Source of the DNA: Rhizobium sp. Q54
GTDB taxonomy: Bacteria > Pseudomonadota > Alphaproteobacteria > SHVZ01
Assembly: GCA_945871425.1 (NCBI GenBank)
Contig: CAMBVS010000046.1
Location: 1-34,453, forward strand
DNA: 34,453 nt
Reading direction: 5' to 3'
This document shows, one piece after another, positions 24,153 to 34,392 of the stretch; the first letter of the stretch is position 1, and each line of letters opens with the position of its first letter. The position numbers and the translations under genes were made by a program. The notes under the pieces are model-generated. The model was not told the DNA's origin. It saw only the letters and a list, made by a program, of their open reading frames with translations, and did not search any database.

Positions 24153-26813
24153 TCAGGCCGCCTTGGTGAGTGCCGCCTCGATCGCGGCAATGGCATCGTC
24201 GGCCTTGGTCGCATCGGGTCCGCCGGCCTGAGCCATGTCCGCGCGTCCGCCGCCGCCCTTGCCGCCGAGTGCCAGCGCGCCCGCCTTCACCAGGTCGACC
24301 GCGCTGACCGACTTGGTCAGGTCGTCGGTGACGCCGACCACCAGCGAGGCCTTGCCGTCCTCGCGGCCGACCAGCACCACCACGCCCGAGCCGATCTCCT
24401 TTTTCAGCGCGTCGACCATGCTCTTGAGGTCGCGCGCCGCGACACCGTCGGGCTTGTGCGCGCTGAGCGTGATTGTCGAGCCACCGAACTTGATGTCCTT
24501 CCGGTTGGCACCGGTCCCGGCACCGCCGCCGCCCATCGCCAGCGCCTTGCGAGCTTCAGCCAGCTCGCGCTCCAGCCTCCGCTTGTCCTCGACCAGTTGG
24601 GCGACCCTGGCTGGAAGCTCCGCTGGGGCAGACCGCGCCGCCGTCGCCGCCTCCTGCAGCAGCTTCTCCTCCTCGGCCACATAGGCGAGCGCCCCGGCAC
24701 CGGTCGCCGCCTCGATGCGGCGGACGCCGGCCGCGACCGCGCCCTCGGAGACAACCTTGAACAGGCCGATGTCGCCGGTGCGCTCGACGTGGGTCCCGCC
24801 GCAGAGCTCGACCGAGAAATTCTCGTCCTCGCCCGCGCCCATAGCGACGACCCGGACCTCGTCGCCGTACTTCTCGCCGAACAAGGCCATGGCGCCCGCG
24901 GCGACCGCGTCATCCGGCGTCATCAGCGTGGTGCCGACCGGGCGGTTCAGACGGACGCGGGCGTTGACCTCGTTCTCGATCGCCAGCAGGTCCTGGGCTT
25001 CGATGGCGCGCGAATGGCTGAAGTCGAAGCGGAGCCGATCGGGCGCCACCAGCGAGCCCTTCTGCGTCACATGCTCGCCGAGCTTCCGGCGCAGCGCCTC
25101 GTGCAGCAGGTGGGTCGCCGAGTGATTGGCGCGAAGCCGACGCCGGCGCTCCGCGTCGATCTCCGCCACCACCGTGTCGCTGACTTTGACCGAGCCCTTC
25201 ACCACCCTACCGAGATGGACGTGCAGGTCGCCGACCCGCTTCGCCGTGTCGGTCACCTCGATACGCGCACCCGACGACGTGACGATGGTGCCGGTGTCGC
25301 CTATCTGGCCGCCGGATTCGCCGTAGAACGGCGTCTGGTTGAGGATGACCGCGACCTCGCCGGAGACGACCTCCATCACCGACTTGCCGCCGACCACCAG
25401 CGCGTCGATGCGGGCCTCGGCCTTGTCGGTCGCGTAACCCAGGAAGTCGGTGGCGCCGGTCTTCTCGCGGGTCTCGAACCAGATCCGGTCGGTCGCCGCC
25501 TCGCCCGAACCCGACCACGCCGCCCGCGCCGCCGCCCGCTGGCGCTCCATCGCCGTATCGAAGCCGGCCGTATCCAGGTTCAGGTTCTGGCCCCGCAGGA
25601 TGTCTGCGGTGAGATCGACCGGGAATCCGAAGGTGTCGTAGAGCTTGAACGCGACCTCGCCCGGCAGCGTGCCGCCCTGGCCCAGCTTCTTGGTCTCGTC
25701 GCCGAGAAGGCGGAGGCCGCGGTCGAGCATCTGGCGAAAGCGCGTCTCCTCAAGCTTGATCGTCTCCTGGATCAGTACCTGGGCGCGGCCGAGTTCCGGA
25801 TAGGCCTGGCCCATCTGCTGGACTAGCACCGACACCAGCTTCCACAGCAGCGGTTCCTTGGCGCCCAGCAGATGCGCATGGCGCATGCCACGGCGCATGA
25901 TGCGGCGAAGCACGTAGCCGCGGCCCTCGTTCGACGGCATGACGCCGTCGGCGATGAGGAAGCTCGACGCCCGGATGTGGTCGGCGATGACCTTGTGCGA
26001 GGCGCGCTGCTCGCCGTCGGGCGCCACGCCCGTGGCCTCGGCCGAGGCCAGCACCAGCGACCTGAGCACGTCGGTGTCGTAGACGTCCTGCTTGCCCTGC
26101 AGCAGGGAGGCGATGCGTTCCAGCCCCATGCCGGTGTCGATCGACGGACGCGGCAGCGGCACCCGCTTGCCGGGCTCGATCTGCTCGTACTGCATGAAGA
26201 CGAGGTTCCAGAACTCGAGGAACCGGTCGCCATCCTGCTCGGGCGAGCCCGGCGGGCCGCCCCACACCTTGTCGCCCTGGTCGAAGAAGATCTCCGAGCA
26301 CGGACCGCAAGGGCCGGTATCGCCGGCCGACCAGAAATTATCGGATGTGGCGATACGGATGATCTTGTCGTCGGAGAACCCGGCGATCCGCTTCCACAAG
26401 CCGGCCGCGTCCTCGTCCTCGTGGTAGACGGTGACCAGCAGCTTGTCCTTGGGCAATCCTAAGTCCTTGGTGACGAAGCCCCAGGCGAGCTCGATCGCGC
26501 GCTCCTTGAAGTAGTCGCCGAATGAGAAGTTGCCCAGCATCTCGAAGAAGGTGCAGTGGCGCGCGGTGTAGCCGACGTTCTCCAGGTCGTTGTGCTTGCC
26601 GCCGGCGCGCATGCATTTCTGGGCGGTGGCGGCGCGCACGTAGTTGCGCTTCTCGACGCCGGTGAACAGGTTCTTGAACTGAACCATGCCGGCGGAGGCG
26701 AACATCAGCGTCGGGTCGTTGCGCGGCACCAGCGGGCTCGAGGCCACCACCTCGTGGTCGTGGCGGCGGAAATACTCGAGGAAGCCGGTACGGATATCGT
26801 TCGTCGAAGTCAT
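24153..26813 (-). CDS. alaS: Alanyl-tRNA synthetase
   Basis: AlaRS charges tRNA-Ala and edits misacylated seryl and glycyl products. The 886-residue protein is full length. The class II catalytic domain starts [20 protein letters not shown] with motif blocks [20 protein letters not shown] and [20 protein letters not shown]. The editing domain has His564-x3-His568 in [14 protein letters not shown] and Cys671-x3-His675 in [14 protein letters not shown], the conserved zinc site. The C-Ala domain with GGGGAGTG and [16 protein letters not shown] completes it. It starts with ATG at 26811-26813. recA, its usual close neighbour in Alphaproteobacteria, is more than 4 kb away here, beyond a glycosylation cassette. 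Confidence 0.97.
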   Translation of the reverse strand: MTSTNDIRTGFLEYFRRHDHEVVASSPLVPRNDPTLMFASAGMVQFKNLFTGVEKRNYVRAATAQKCMRAGGKHNDLENVGYTARHCTFFEMLGNFSFGDYFKERAIELAWGFVTKDLGLPKDKLLVTVYHEDEDAAGLWKRIAGFSDDKIIRIATSDNFWSAGDTGPCGPCSEIFFDQGDKVWGGPPGSPEQDGDRFLEFWNLVFMQYEQIEPGKRVPLPRPSIDTGMGLERIASLLQGKQDVYDTDVLRSLVLASAEATGVAPDGEQRASHKVIADHIRASSFLIADGVMPSNEGRGYVLRRIMRRGMRHAHLLGAKEPLLWKLVSVLVQQMGQAYPELGRAQVLIQETIKLEETRFRQMLDRGLRLLGDETKKLGQGGTLPGEVAFKLYDTFGFPVDLTADILRGQNLNLDTAGFDTAMERQRAAARAAWSGSGEAATDRIWFETREKTGATDFLGYATDKAEARIDALVVGGKSVMEVVSGEVAVILNQTPFYGESGGQIGDTGTIVTSSGARIEVTDTAKRVGDLHVHLGRVVKGSVKVSDTVVAEIDAERRRRLRANHSATHLLHEALRRKLGEHVTQKGSLVAPDRLRFDFSHSRAIEAQDLLAIENEVNARVRLNRPVGTTLMTPDDAVAAGAMALFGEKYGDEVRVVAMGAGEDENFSVELCGGTHVERTGDIGLFKVVSEGAVAAGVRRIEAATGAGALAYVAEEEKLLQEAATAARSAPAELPARVAQLVEDKRRLERELAEARKALAMGGGGAGTGANRKDIKFGGSTITLSAHKPDGVAARDLKSMVDALKKEIGSGVVVLVGREDGKASLVVGVTDDLTKSVSAVDLVKAGALALGGKGGGGRADMAQAGGPDATKADDAIAAIEAALTKAA

Positions 26814-26910
26814 GACACAGGCCCTTGCGCGGAGGTTCAGCCGGGGCGCGGTCGGCCTCGACCGGCGGACCCGGGGAACCGCTTCTATCCCCAGGGCTTA
26901 AGCGTGTCTA

Positions 26911-26949
26911 GGCGCCTTTCGGCGGATTTCCGCCCCGGGCCGAGGCGCC
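26911..26949. repeat. Nested inverted repeat upstream of alaS
   Basis: GGCGG-ATTT-CCGCC (26921-26934) forms a short hairpin nested within an outer arm pairing GGCGCC at 26911-26916 with GGCGCC at 26944-26949. It lies about 100 bases upstream of alaS. It could be part of the alaS leader or a terminator; there is no T-run on either side. Confidence 0.35.
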
Positions 26950-26961
26950 GAGAGACTGTAC

Positions 26962-27127
26962 ATGCCCGATGCCAAGACCGCCGCCAAGCCTTGAAGGCCG
27001 TCGAGATCGACATCTTCGAGAAGCTGCCACCCGACCTGACTATCCGGTGCGGGGATACCCGACCGGGCTCGGCGGCATCCTCGTGGCACCGCTGCCGGTC
27101 TACTGGAACATCGCCAAGGCGAACTGA
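26962..27127 (+). pseudogene. Possible frameshifted gene relic
   Basis: Three consecutive frames read like one short protein: MPDAKTAAK from ATG 26962, then ALKAVEIDIFEKLPPDLT one frame over, then YPVRGYPTGLGGILVAPLPV with the tail YWNIAKAN to a TGA at 27125-27127. Each join is consistent with loss of one base. No intact frame covers the segment. The amino acid composition looks protein-like, but I do not recognise a family. The remaining bases of the 383-base alaS-glycosyltransferase gap hold only the inverted repeat described above. Low certainty. Confidence 0.3.
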
Positions 27128-27196
27128 CAGCCCTTAGGGGGTTGCATCGAAAGTCGCGGTCGGATCATCTGGCGCCGGACTTGTCCCCCGGAGCCG

Positions 27197-29398
27197 ATGA
27201 CCCGATCGCGACCGACCGACCCGGCACTCGATGCCGATCTCGCCCGTGCCGTCGGCTCGCACCGCAGCGGCAATCTCGGCGAAGCCGAGTCGATCTATCG
27301 CCGAATCCTCGCCAAGGCGCCGAAGCACGCCTATGCGCTCAACTACCTGGGAACTCTGCTCGCGGCGAGCCAACGGGCCGAAGAAGGGCTCGACCTCCTC
27401 AGGCGCTCGGTCAAGGAGACGCCGCAGGTTCCGGAGCTGCACCTCAACCTCGCCGACGCGCTGGCCGCGAGCGGTCGGCTCGAGGCGGCCGAATCCGCGC
27501 TCAAGCGCGCGCTCCAGCAACGCCGGAGCCCGGAGGCACTGGCGAAGCTCGGCGTCGTGCTGTTGCGGCAAGGCAAGATGCAGCCGGCGGCACACCAGCT
27601 CGAGCAGGCGCTGAAGCTGGCGCCCGAGTCGGTCGACATTCGCTGCAATCTCGCCGTCATCCGCGCGCAACAGGACGACGCACCGGCGGCGCGCCGGCTG
27701 CTGGCGGGAGCAACCGCCCTTGCCCCCGCGCATCTCGACGCGCTCAACGCGACAGCCGCACTCGACCAGCGGCAGGGCCGGCTCGTCCAGGCGGTCGGCT
27801 GGCTTCGCCGCACGCTCGCGATCGCGCCCGCCTTCGCTCCCGCCCATGCCAATCTCGGCATGACGTTCGACCAGATCGGCGACCGCGCCTCCGCCGCCCG
27901 GCACGACCGCATCGCGCTCGCGCTGTCGCCGGGAGATCCCAACGCCTGGGGCAATTTCGGCAACCTGATTCAGGCACAGGGGCGACCGACCGATGCCGAG
28001 GCGAGGCTTCGCCGCGCCACCCACCTGCAGCCGCGCAACGCCACGGCCTGGAGCAATCTCGGTCGGACGCTCAACGCCCAGGGCCGCTTCGTCGACGCGA
28101 TCGCCACCTACCGCCACGCGCTCGAACTCGATCCCCACCACGCCCCTGCCGGTAGCAATCTGCTGTTCCTCAGCCACTTCGATCCGTCCTTCACGCCCGA
28201 GCAGATCTTCGCCGAGCACGTTGCCTTCGGGCGGATCCACGAACCGGAGCTCGCCCGGCAGCGCCGGCCCCACGCCAATACGCGCGAGCCGGACCGTCGT
28301 CTCAGGCTCGGCTACGTCTCGGCCGACCTCGGCAGGCATCCGGTCGGCTACTTCCTGGCGCCGGTCCTGCCCCGCCACGACCCGGCATCGGTCGAGGTGA
28401 TCTGCTATTCCGACCGGGCGGTCGAGGACGACATGACGGCGCTGTTCCGCCGCGCGTCCTCGGAGTTCAACAAAATCTCGGGCCTGTCCGACGACGCGCT
28501 CGCCGAGCGTGTTCGCCGGGACCGCATCGACGTCCTGGTCGACCTCTCCGGGCACACCGCCGGCAACCGGCTGCTTACGTTCGCCCGCAAGCCCGCCCCG
28601 GTGCAGGTCTCCTGGCTCGGCTACTACGACACGACCGGGCTTACGACCATCGATGCCGTGCTCGCCGATCCCTGGGAGGTCGAGCCGGGCGACGAGCGCT
28701 GGTACGTCGAGACGGTCGTGCGGCTCCCGACCGGCCGACTTTGCTACGGGCCGCCCGCGGACGCGCCGGAAGTGGGCGCGCTGCCCCTGGCGACGACCGG
28801 CCGCATCGCCCTCGGCTGCTTCAACCACGTCGCCAAGCTGACCGAAACGACGCTGACTGCCTGGGGCCGGATCCTGGCGGCACTGCCGGAGGCGCGGCTG
28901 GTGCTCCGCTCCCCCCCCCTCGCCGATGCCACTTATCGCGAGCGCCTCGCCGGGCGCTGCCATCGCCTGGGCCTCGACCCGACCAGGCTGGACATGGGGG
29001 CGGCGACGCAAAAAGGCATCCTCGAGGCCTATGGCTCGGTCGATCTCGCCCTCGACCCCTTCCCCTTTCCCGGCGGCCTCACGACCTGCGAATCGCTGTG
29101 GATGGGCGTGCCCGTGGTCACCCTCAAGGGAAGCCATCCGGTCACCCGCCAGTCGGTCAGCTTCCTCTCGCGCGTCGACCTGCCGGAGCTGATCGCGGAG
29201 TCGATCGATGGATATGTGGCGCTCGCCGTCTCGCTGGCGCGATCCCCCGGAAAGCTGGCCGAGATGCGCCGCGAGCTCCGGCCCCGCATGGCAACCTCGC
29301 CGCTCACCGACGGAATCGCCGCGGCCCGGGCCGTCGAGGCGGCGATCCGCGGCCTCTGGCGGTCGTGGTGTCGAGGCGGCGATTCCCCTACGGACTAG
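27197..29398 (+). CDS. TPR-containing GT41 (SPINDLY/O-GlcNAc transferase-like) glycosyltransferase
   Basis: This 733-residue protein has about nine N-terminal TPR-like repeats (residues 1-330, e.g. ARAVGSHRSGNLGEAESIYR and ALNYLGTLLAASQRAEEGLD). A GT41 catalytic half follows at about 365-720. RLRLGYVSADLGRHPVGYFL contains His381, matching the catalytic-region His of human OGT. LGCFNHVAKLTETTLTAWGR contains Lys547, equivalent to the UDP-binding Lys. LDPFPFPGGLTTCESLWMGV with PVVTLKGSHPVTRQS completes the donor site. Such enzymes glycosylate Ser/Thr on proteins; the alphaproteobacterial flagellin transferase FlmG has this TPR-GT plan. No signal peptide. The stop codon overlaps that of the convergent reductase gene by four bases. 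The two nucleotide-sugar genes beside it could supply its donor. Confidence 0.9.
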   Translation: MTRSRPTDPALDADLARAVGSHRSGNLGEAESIYRRILAKAPKHAYALNYLGTLLAASQRAEEGLDLLRRSVKETPQVPELHLNLADALAASGRLEAAESALKRALQQRRSPEALAKLGVVLLRQGKMQPAAHQLEQALKLAPESVDIRCNLAVIRAQQDDAPAARRLLAGATALAPAHLDALNATAALDQRQGRLVQAVGWLRRTLAIAPAFAPAHANLGMTFDQIGDRASAARHDRIALALSPGDPNAWGNFGNLIQAQGRPTDAEARLRRATHLQPRNATAWSNLGRTLNAQGRFVDAIATYRHALELDPHHAPAGSNLLFLSHFDPSFTPEQIFAEHVAFGRIHEPELARQRRPHANTREPDRRLRLGYVSADLGRHPVGYFLAPVLPRHDPASVEVICYSDRAVEDDMTALFRRASSEFNKISGLSDDALAERVRRDRIDVLVDLSGHTAGNRLLTFARKPAPVQVSWLGYYDTTGLTTIDAVLADPWEVEPGDERWYVETVVRLPTGRLCYGPPADAPEVGALPLATTGRIALGCFNHVAKLTETTLTAWGRILAALPEARLVLRSPPLADATYRERLAGRCHRLGLDPTRLDMGAATQKGILEAYGSVDLALDPFPFPGGLTTCESLWMGVPVVTLKGSHPVTRQSVSFLSRVDLPELIAESIDGYVALAVSLARSPGKLAEMRRELRPRMATSPLTDGIAAARAVEAAIRGLWRSWCRGGDSPTD

Positions 29399-30225
29399 GG
29401 CGTGACGCCCGGTCGCCAGAAGCCGCGCCGGTCCATCACGGGGCGAAGCTCGGCGAGCTGGTCGGCGAAGGGCCGTACCGCGAACCCCGCGAGGAACTCG
29501 GGAAACGCCGTCGCGAGCCGCATGTCCTGCGTCTCGCCGCAAGCAGACGGATCGATCCGGATCGGATGAGCGAAGGCGTCGCGGAGCGCCTCCAGCACCT
29601 GGCGCTTGCTCTGGTCCTCGCCGAAGACGTGGCGGATGCCGCGCTCGGAGGCACCGCGTTCCAGCAGCGTCGCGACGATCCGGCCGAGTTCGAACGTCGT
29701 CATGCCGTTCCACAGATGGTTGTCGTAGCCTCGGCAGGACTCGGCCTGGCCGAGGAACCAGCAAAGCAGCGAGTCGCCGGTCGCGACCTCCGGCCCGACG
29801 ATCGAGGTACGCAGCACCAGCGCGTTGAGCGGCTCGCCCATGGCCTTGGACCGGCCGTAGAGGTCGGTGGCGTCCGGCGCCTCCGACTCGAGGCGGCGGC
29901 CGCGCGTTCCGCCGAAGACGCAGTCGGTGGAGACATGGATCAGCGGAATGCCAACCACCTGGCAGCGATCGGCAAGCAACCTTGGAAAGAGGCTGTTCAC
30001 CAGCAGCGCCTCCTCGGCCGAACCCGGGCCGGTCAGGCGTCGGTTGATCACCCCGGCCGCGTTGACCACGGCATCGAAACCGGCAAGCTCGATGGCGGCG
30101 CCGCGGCGACGGACGTCGTGCTCCTCGCGGCCGAGCGCCCGCACCTCATGCCCGCGCTTGGCGAGGACATGGCGCATCGCACGCGCCAGCATGCCGCTCC
30201 TGCCGATGACGAGCACGCGCGCCAT
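29395..30225 (-). CDS. RmlD-like nucleotide-sugar reductase (SDR family)
   Basis: This 276-residue extended SDR protein resembles dTDP-4-dehydrorhamnose reductase and CapF/WbjC N-domains. It has an NAD(P)-binding loop ARVLVIGRSGMLARAMRHVL, FDAVVNAAGVINR, STDCVFGGTRG and the catalytic Tyr-x3-Lys in DLYGRSKAMGE. The 4-ketosugar produced by the upstream dehydratase is the obvious candidate substrate. That would give a 6-deoxy amino sugar nucleotide such as a FucNAc or QuiNAc type, but no 2-epimerase lies in the window. The ATG is two bases after the dehydratase stop, indicating coupled translation. It lacks the cupin domain of CapF. The exact product is inference. Confidence 0.85.
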   Translation of the reverse strand: MARVLVIGRSGMLARAMRHVLAKRGHEVRALGREEHDVRRRGAAIELAGFDAVVNAAGVINRRLTGPGSAEEALLVNSLFPRLLADRCQVVGIPLIHVSTDCVFGGTRGRRLESEAPDATDLYGRSKAMGEPLNALVLRTSIVGPEVATGDSLLCWFLGQAESCRGYDNHLWNGMTTFELGRIVATLLERGASERGIRHVFGEDQSKRQVLEALRDAFAHPIRIDPSACGETQDMRLATAFPEFLAGFAVRPFADQLAELRPVMDRRGFWRPGVTP

Positions 30226-30227
30226 GG

Positions 30228-31217
30228 TCAGTGAGGCAGGCCGAGCTGTTTCAGCCGGCCGCGGACCTGGGGTACCTGCAGAAGCAACGACATCACGCCG
30301 TCGACATCCAGCCTCTCGGTGTTCTGGGAGGTGTAGTCGGCCAGCAGGTCGTTGGCGGGGGCAGCCCGGGTGCGCAGGCGGAAGCTGTCGGCGCGGCTTT
30401 CCGCCGACGCGAGCTCCTCGCGCGTCACCAGGACCTCGTGGACCTTCTCGCCCGGGCGAATGCCGACTGTGCGGATCTCCGCATCCGAGCGAAAGAGGCG
30501 GCGGACTCCCTCGGCGATGTCGGCGACCGTCGCCGCCGGCGAACGGAGGACGAAGATATCGCCGGGCTCGCCGTCGGTCAGCGCCTGCTCGACCAGCCTG
30601 ACCGCCTCGTCCAGGCGGATGAGGAAGCGGGTCATGTCCGGCTGAGTCACGGTCAGCGCGGCGCCCGCGGTCGCCTGCTCGACGAACAGCGGCACGACCG
30701 ATCCGCGCGAGTAGAGGACGTTGCCGTAGCGGACGCAGGAGAGGATCGGGCTCCCGCCGTCGAGCCGGCGCGCCCGCGCCCGCACCAGCCTCTCCATCAG
30801 CGCCTTGGTCATCCCCATGACGTTGACCGGCTGGACCGCCTTGTCCGTCGACAGGCAGACGACCCGGGCGACGCCTTGCGAGACCGCGGCGTCGATGACG
30901 TTCTGGCTCCCCAGCACGTTGGTCATGATCGCCTGGTCCGGATTGTCCTCGCAGGCCGGCACCTGCTTCAGCGCCGCGGCGTGGAAGATGATCTCGGCTC
31001 CGGATGCGGCCTCTTCCATGCTTCGGCGGTCGCGAATGTCACCGATCAGGAAGGTGAGGCGCGGATCGGCGAACGTCCGGCGCATGACCTCCTGCTTGGC
31101 TTCGTCACGGCTCAGAATCCGCACCTCCGCCGCGTCCAGGTCGAGGAAGCGCCGTGCCGCGGTCCGGCCAAAGCTGCCGGTCCCTCCGGTGATCAGAATT
31201 CTCCTGCCGGAAACCAT
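30228..31217 (-). CDS. CapE/FnlA-like UDP-GlcNAc 4,6-dehydratase family protein
   Basis: This 329-residue extended SDR enzyme opens [20 protein letters not shown] (GxGxxG), then [40 protein letters not shown] and [19 protein letters not shown]. The catalytic stretch [20 protein letters not shown] has Met-x3-Lys in place of Tyr-x3-Lys, as I remember for the CapE/FlaA1 group. [20 protein letters not shown] and [14 protein letters not shown] match CapE, FnlA and WbjB. These convert UDP-GlcNAc to 4-keto-6-deoxy sugars, CapE with 5-epimerisation. PseB-type activity is an alternative. I choose ATG at 31215-31217, with AGGA upstream, over a longer frame reaching 31295. It forms an operon with the RmlD-like gene. 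Confidence 0.87.
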   Translation of the reverse strand: MVSGRRILITGGTGSFGRTAARRFLDLDAAEVRILSRDEAKQEVMRRTFADPRLTFLIGDIRDRRSMEEAASGAEIIFHAAALKQVPACEDNPDQAIMTNVLGSQNVIDAAVSQGVARVVCLSTDKAVQPVNVMGMTKALMERLVRARARRLDGGSPILSCVRYGNVLYSRGSVVPLFVEQATAGAALTVTQPDMTRFLIRLDEAVRLVEQALTDGEPGDIFVLRSPAATVADIAEGVRRLFRSDAEIRTVGIRPGEKVHEVLVTREELASAESRADSFRLRTRAAPANDLLADYTSQNTERLDVDGVMSLLLQVPQVRGRLKQLGLPH

Positions 31218-31336
31218 GCCGTTCCTGAGGTGCTGTGAGACGACGGATAGTGAGGCTGAGGCCCGGCGGAAACAAGCATTCTGCCGACGCCGCACACGGG
31301 GCCCGGAGGCGTTCGCCGAGGTCCGGTCCCGGTCCC

Positions 31337-31400
31337 TAAAACGCGAAGCGGCGGCCGGGCGCCCCGTCCACCAGGCCGCCCGGCCGCCGCGCCTTCGCGC
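31337..31400 (-). terminator. Strong terminator downstream of recA
   Basis: On the minus strand a long GC-rich inverted repeat (arms about 31342-31361 and 31376-31399, one two-base bulge) is followed by GTTTTAG. It lies about 25 bases beyond the recA stop codon. It should separate recA from the nucleotide-sugar operon, which is on the same strand. Confidence 0.75.
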
Positions 31401-31422
31401 TCGACCTCGTCTATGCCGCCGG

Positions 31423-32490
<1,068 letters not shown>

Positions 32491-32538
32491 CGGTCGGACC
32501 CCTCTTGCCATGACGCCCTTGGCGGCGCAACGAAACCT

Positions 32539-32590
32539 ATCGTGCCTATTTTGTTCTTTTACGGCAAGCGGAAAATTTCACGTTTTGTTC
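32539..32590 (-). promoter_or_regulatory. Candidate recA promoter with two near-match SOS boxes
   Basis: Two 15-base elements with alphaproteobacterial LexA spacing lie upstream of recA. Read on the plus strand they are GTGC-N7-GTTC (32542-32556) and TTTC-N7-GTTC (32576-32590), each one base off GTTC-N7-GTTC and sharing TTTTGTTC. On the minus strand TTGCCG (32567-32562) and CACGAT (32544-32539), 17 bases apart, could be -35 and -10. The proximal box overlaps the spacer and -10, which is where a repressor would act. Inference from pattern. Confidence 0.4.
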
Positions 32591-32757
32591 CGCAGAGCAT
32601 CTGCCTGTTTTTTGATCGGCCTTTCAATCGGGTTCGCTGTTGCTTGACGGGGTTGCGGACGGCCCCCACCATTCCTGCCGATGGTGTTTCGCTCGTCCCT
32701 CCCCGGCTGGCCGAAGCCCCGATCGCCCGCTTCTCTCCGACCCCAAGGACCGACACC

Positions 32758-34347
32758 ATGATTCGGAAGACCCTCCTCTGGCTCGCCAGCGGCACAGCCA
32801 TCGCGGCGGCGCTCGCGCTCCCGGCCCATGCCCAGAAGAAGACCACGCTGGTCATCGGCCTCGACATCTCCGACGGCCGCAACTACGACCCGGCGCGCTC
32901 GGCCGACCTGACGCCGCCGCTCACCATGGGTGCGGTCTCCGACACGCTGCTGACGCTCTCGACCGACGACCTGGTGAACGTCAAGCCGTCGCTCGCCACC
33001 GCCTGGACCCTGGTCAACAACGGTTCCGCCTGGCGTTTCCAGCTGCGCCCGGGCGTCAAGTTCTGGAACGGCGACACGCTGAGCGCCGAGGACGTGAAGT
33101 TCTCGCTCGACCGCCTGGTCAACGTGAAGGACCAGCCGGCTTCCTATGCCTCCAACATGGGCGAGGTGAAGATCGTCGACCCGATGACGGTCGAGATCGC
33201 GATGAAGAATCCGAAGGAGCCGCTGCTGCTCGACCTGACGGCGCCCTCATTCGCCATCTACTCGGCGAAGATGGCCAAGGCCCAGGGCGCGGTTTCCACG
33301 CCCGGTGCCGACAAGGACGACAAGGCGACGCCGTGGTTCAACATGAACTCCGCCAGCACCGGCCCCTACTACATGACCGGCTGGGAGCGGAATGTCAGCG
33401 TCACCATGCAGAAGAACCCCAACTACTGGGGAACTCCGGCGGCGTTCGAGCGCGTCGTCATCCGTCACATCGCCGACGGCGCCGCCCAGCTCCTGGCGGT
33501 CCGCCGCGGCGACGTCGACATCGCGATGAACCTCTCGGCCGAGCAGCTGGACACCCTCAAGGGCAATGCCGACGTCTCGGTGATCCAGGGCGCCTCGACC
33601 GACACGCTCTATCTCATGCTGACCAGCAACCCGGAGATGAACGCGACGCTGGCCAAGAAGGAAGCGCGCCAGGCGGTCGTCGCTGCTGTCGACTATGACG
33701 GCCTGATCAAGGGCCTGGTCGGCGGCTTCGCCGATCGTTCGCCCAACTTCCTTCCGAACGGCATCGCCGGCACCTCGGCCGAGCAGACCAAGGAGTTCGG
33801 CGCCAAGCAAGACCTGACGAAGGCCAAGGCGCTGCTCGCAGCTGCCGGCGTTCCCAACGGCTTCGAGTTCGAGATGATCTACCCGAACGCCGCCTACTTC
33901 TCGACCTCCTACCAGCTGATGACGCAGAAGATCCAGGCGGACCTGGCGCGCGTCGGCATCAAGATGACCCTGAAGCCGATGGACAACGTGAACTGGCGCG
34001 CCCAGTTCAACGGCGCCAAGAGCCAGGCGACCCTCGCGCCCTGGAACTCGCCGTCGCCGAACCCCTATCTCTGGACCGGCGCATCGGTCCAGCGCGTCGC
34101 CGTCCGCATGGGCTGGAAGCCCACACAGGAGATCCTCGATCTGGTCTCCCAGGGCGCGGCCGAGAACGACGTCGCCAAGCAGAAGGCGATCTACGAGAAG
34201 TACCAGCGGATCCTGGTCGACAACGCCAACTACATCACCCTGATGCAGCCGATCTATCGCGTGGCCGTCCACAAGAACATCACCAACGTGAAGCTGACGC
34301 CGAACGTCTGGAAGATGGAGCTGGCGCAGATCAAGCCGGCGTCGTGA
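32758..34347 (+). CDS. ABC transporter family 5 solute-binding protein
   Basis: This 529-residue periplasmic binding protein has a signal peptide (RKTLLWLASGTAIAAALALP, cleavage after AHA before QKKT). SBP_bac_5 blocks are present: LVIGLDISDGRNYDPARSAD, LRPGVKFWNGDTLSAEDVKF, STGPYYMTGWERNVSVTMQK, NPNYWGTPAAFERVVIRHI and VAAVDYDGLIKGLVGG. It is clearly more distant from the pair at 16037-19287 than those are from each other. AAGGA stands about eight bases before the ATG. A second gene probably starts about 45 bases downstream, so unlike the other two this one likely heads a transporter operon continuing beyond the right edge. Ligand unknown. Confidence 0.92.
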   Translation: MIRKTLLWLASGTAIAAALALPAHAQKKTTLVIGLDISDGRNYDPARSADLTPPLTMGAVSDTLLTLSTDDLVNVKPSLATAWTLVNNGSAWRFQLRPGVKFWNGDTLSAEDVKFSLDRLVNVKDQPASYASNMGEVKIVDPMTVEIAMKNPKEPLLLDLTAPSFAIYSAKMAKAQGAVSTPGADKDDKATPWFNMNSASTGPYYMTGWERNVSVTMQKNPNYWGTPAAFERVVIRHIADGAAQLLAVRRGDVDIAMNLSAEQLDTLKGNADVSVIQGASTDTLYLMLTSNPEMNATLAKKEARQAVVAAVDYDGLIKGLVGGFADRSPNFLPNGIAGTSAEQTKEFGAKQDLTKAKALLAAAGVPNGFEFEMIYPNAAYFSTSYQLMTQKIQADLARVGIKMTLKPMDNVNWRAQFNGAKSQATLAPWNSPSPNPYLWTGASVQRVAVRMGWKPTQEILDLVSQGAAENDVAKQKAIYEKYQRILVDNANYITLMQPIYRVAVHKNITNVKLTPNVWKMELAQIKPAS

Positions 34348-34392
34348 CCATCGACTGATCGCGAGTCGTCAGCCTAGGAGCCTGTCTGAGTA

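Noticed and set aside
27134..29764. Long minus-strand open frame opposite the TPR-GT41 gene.
   Set aside because: The plus strand has TPR repeats and GT41 motifs in order; the minus frame has shadow composition and no recognisable domain.
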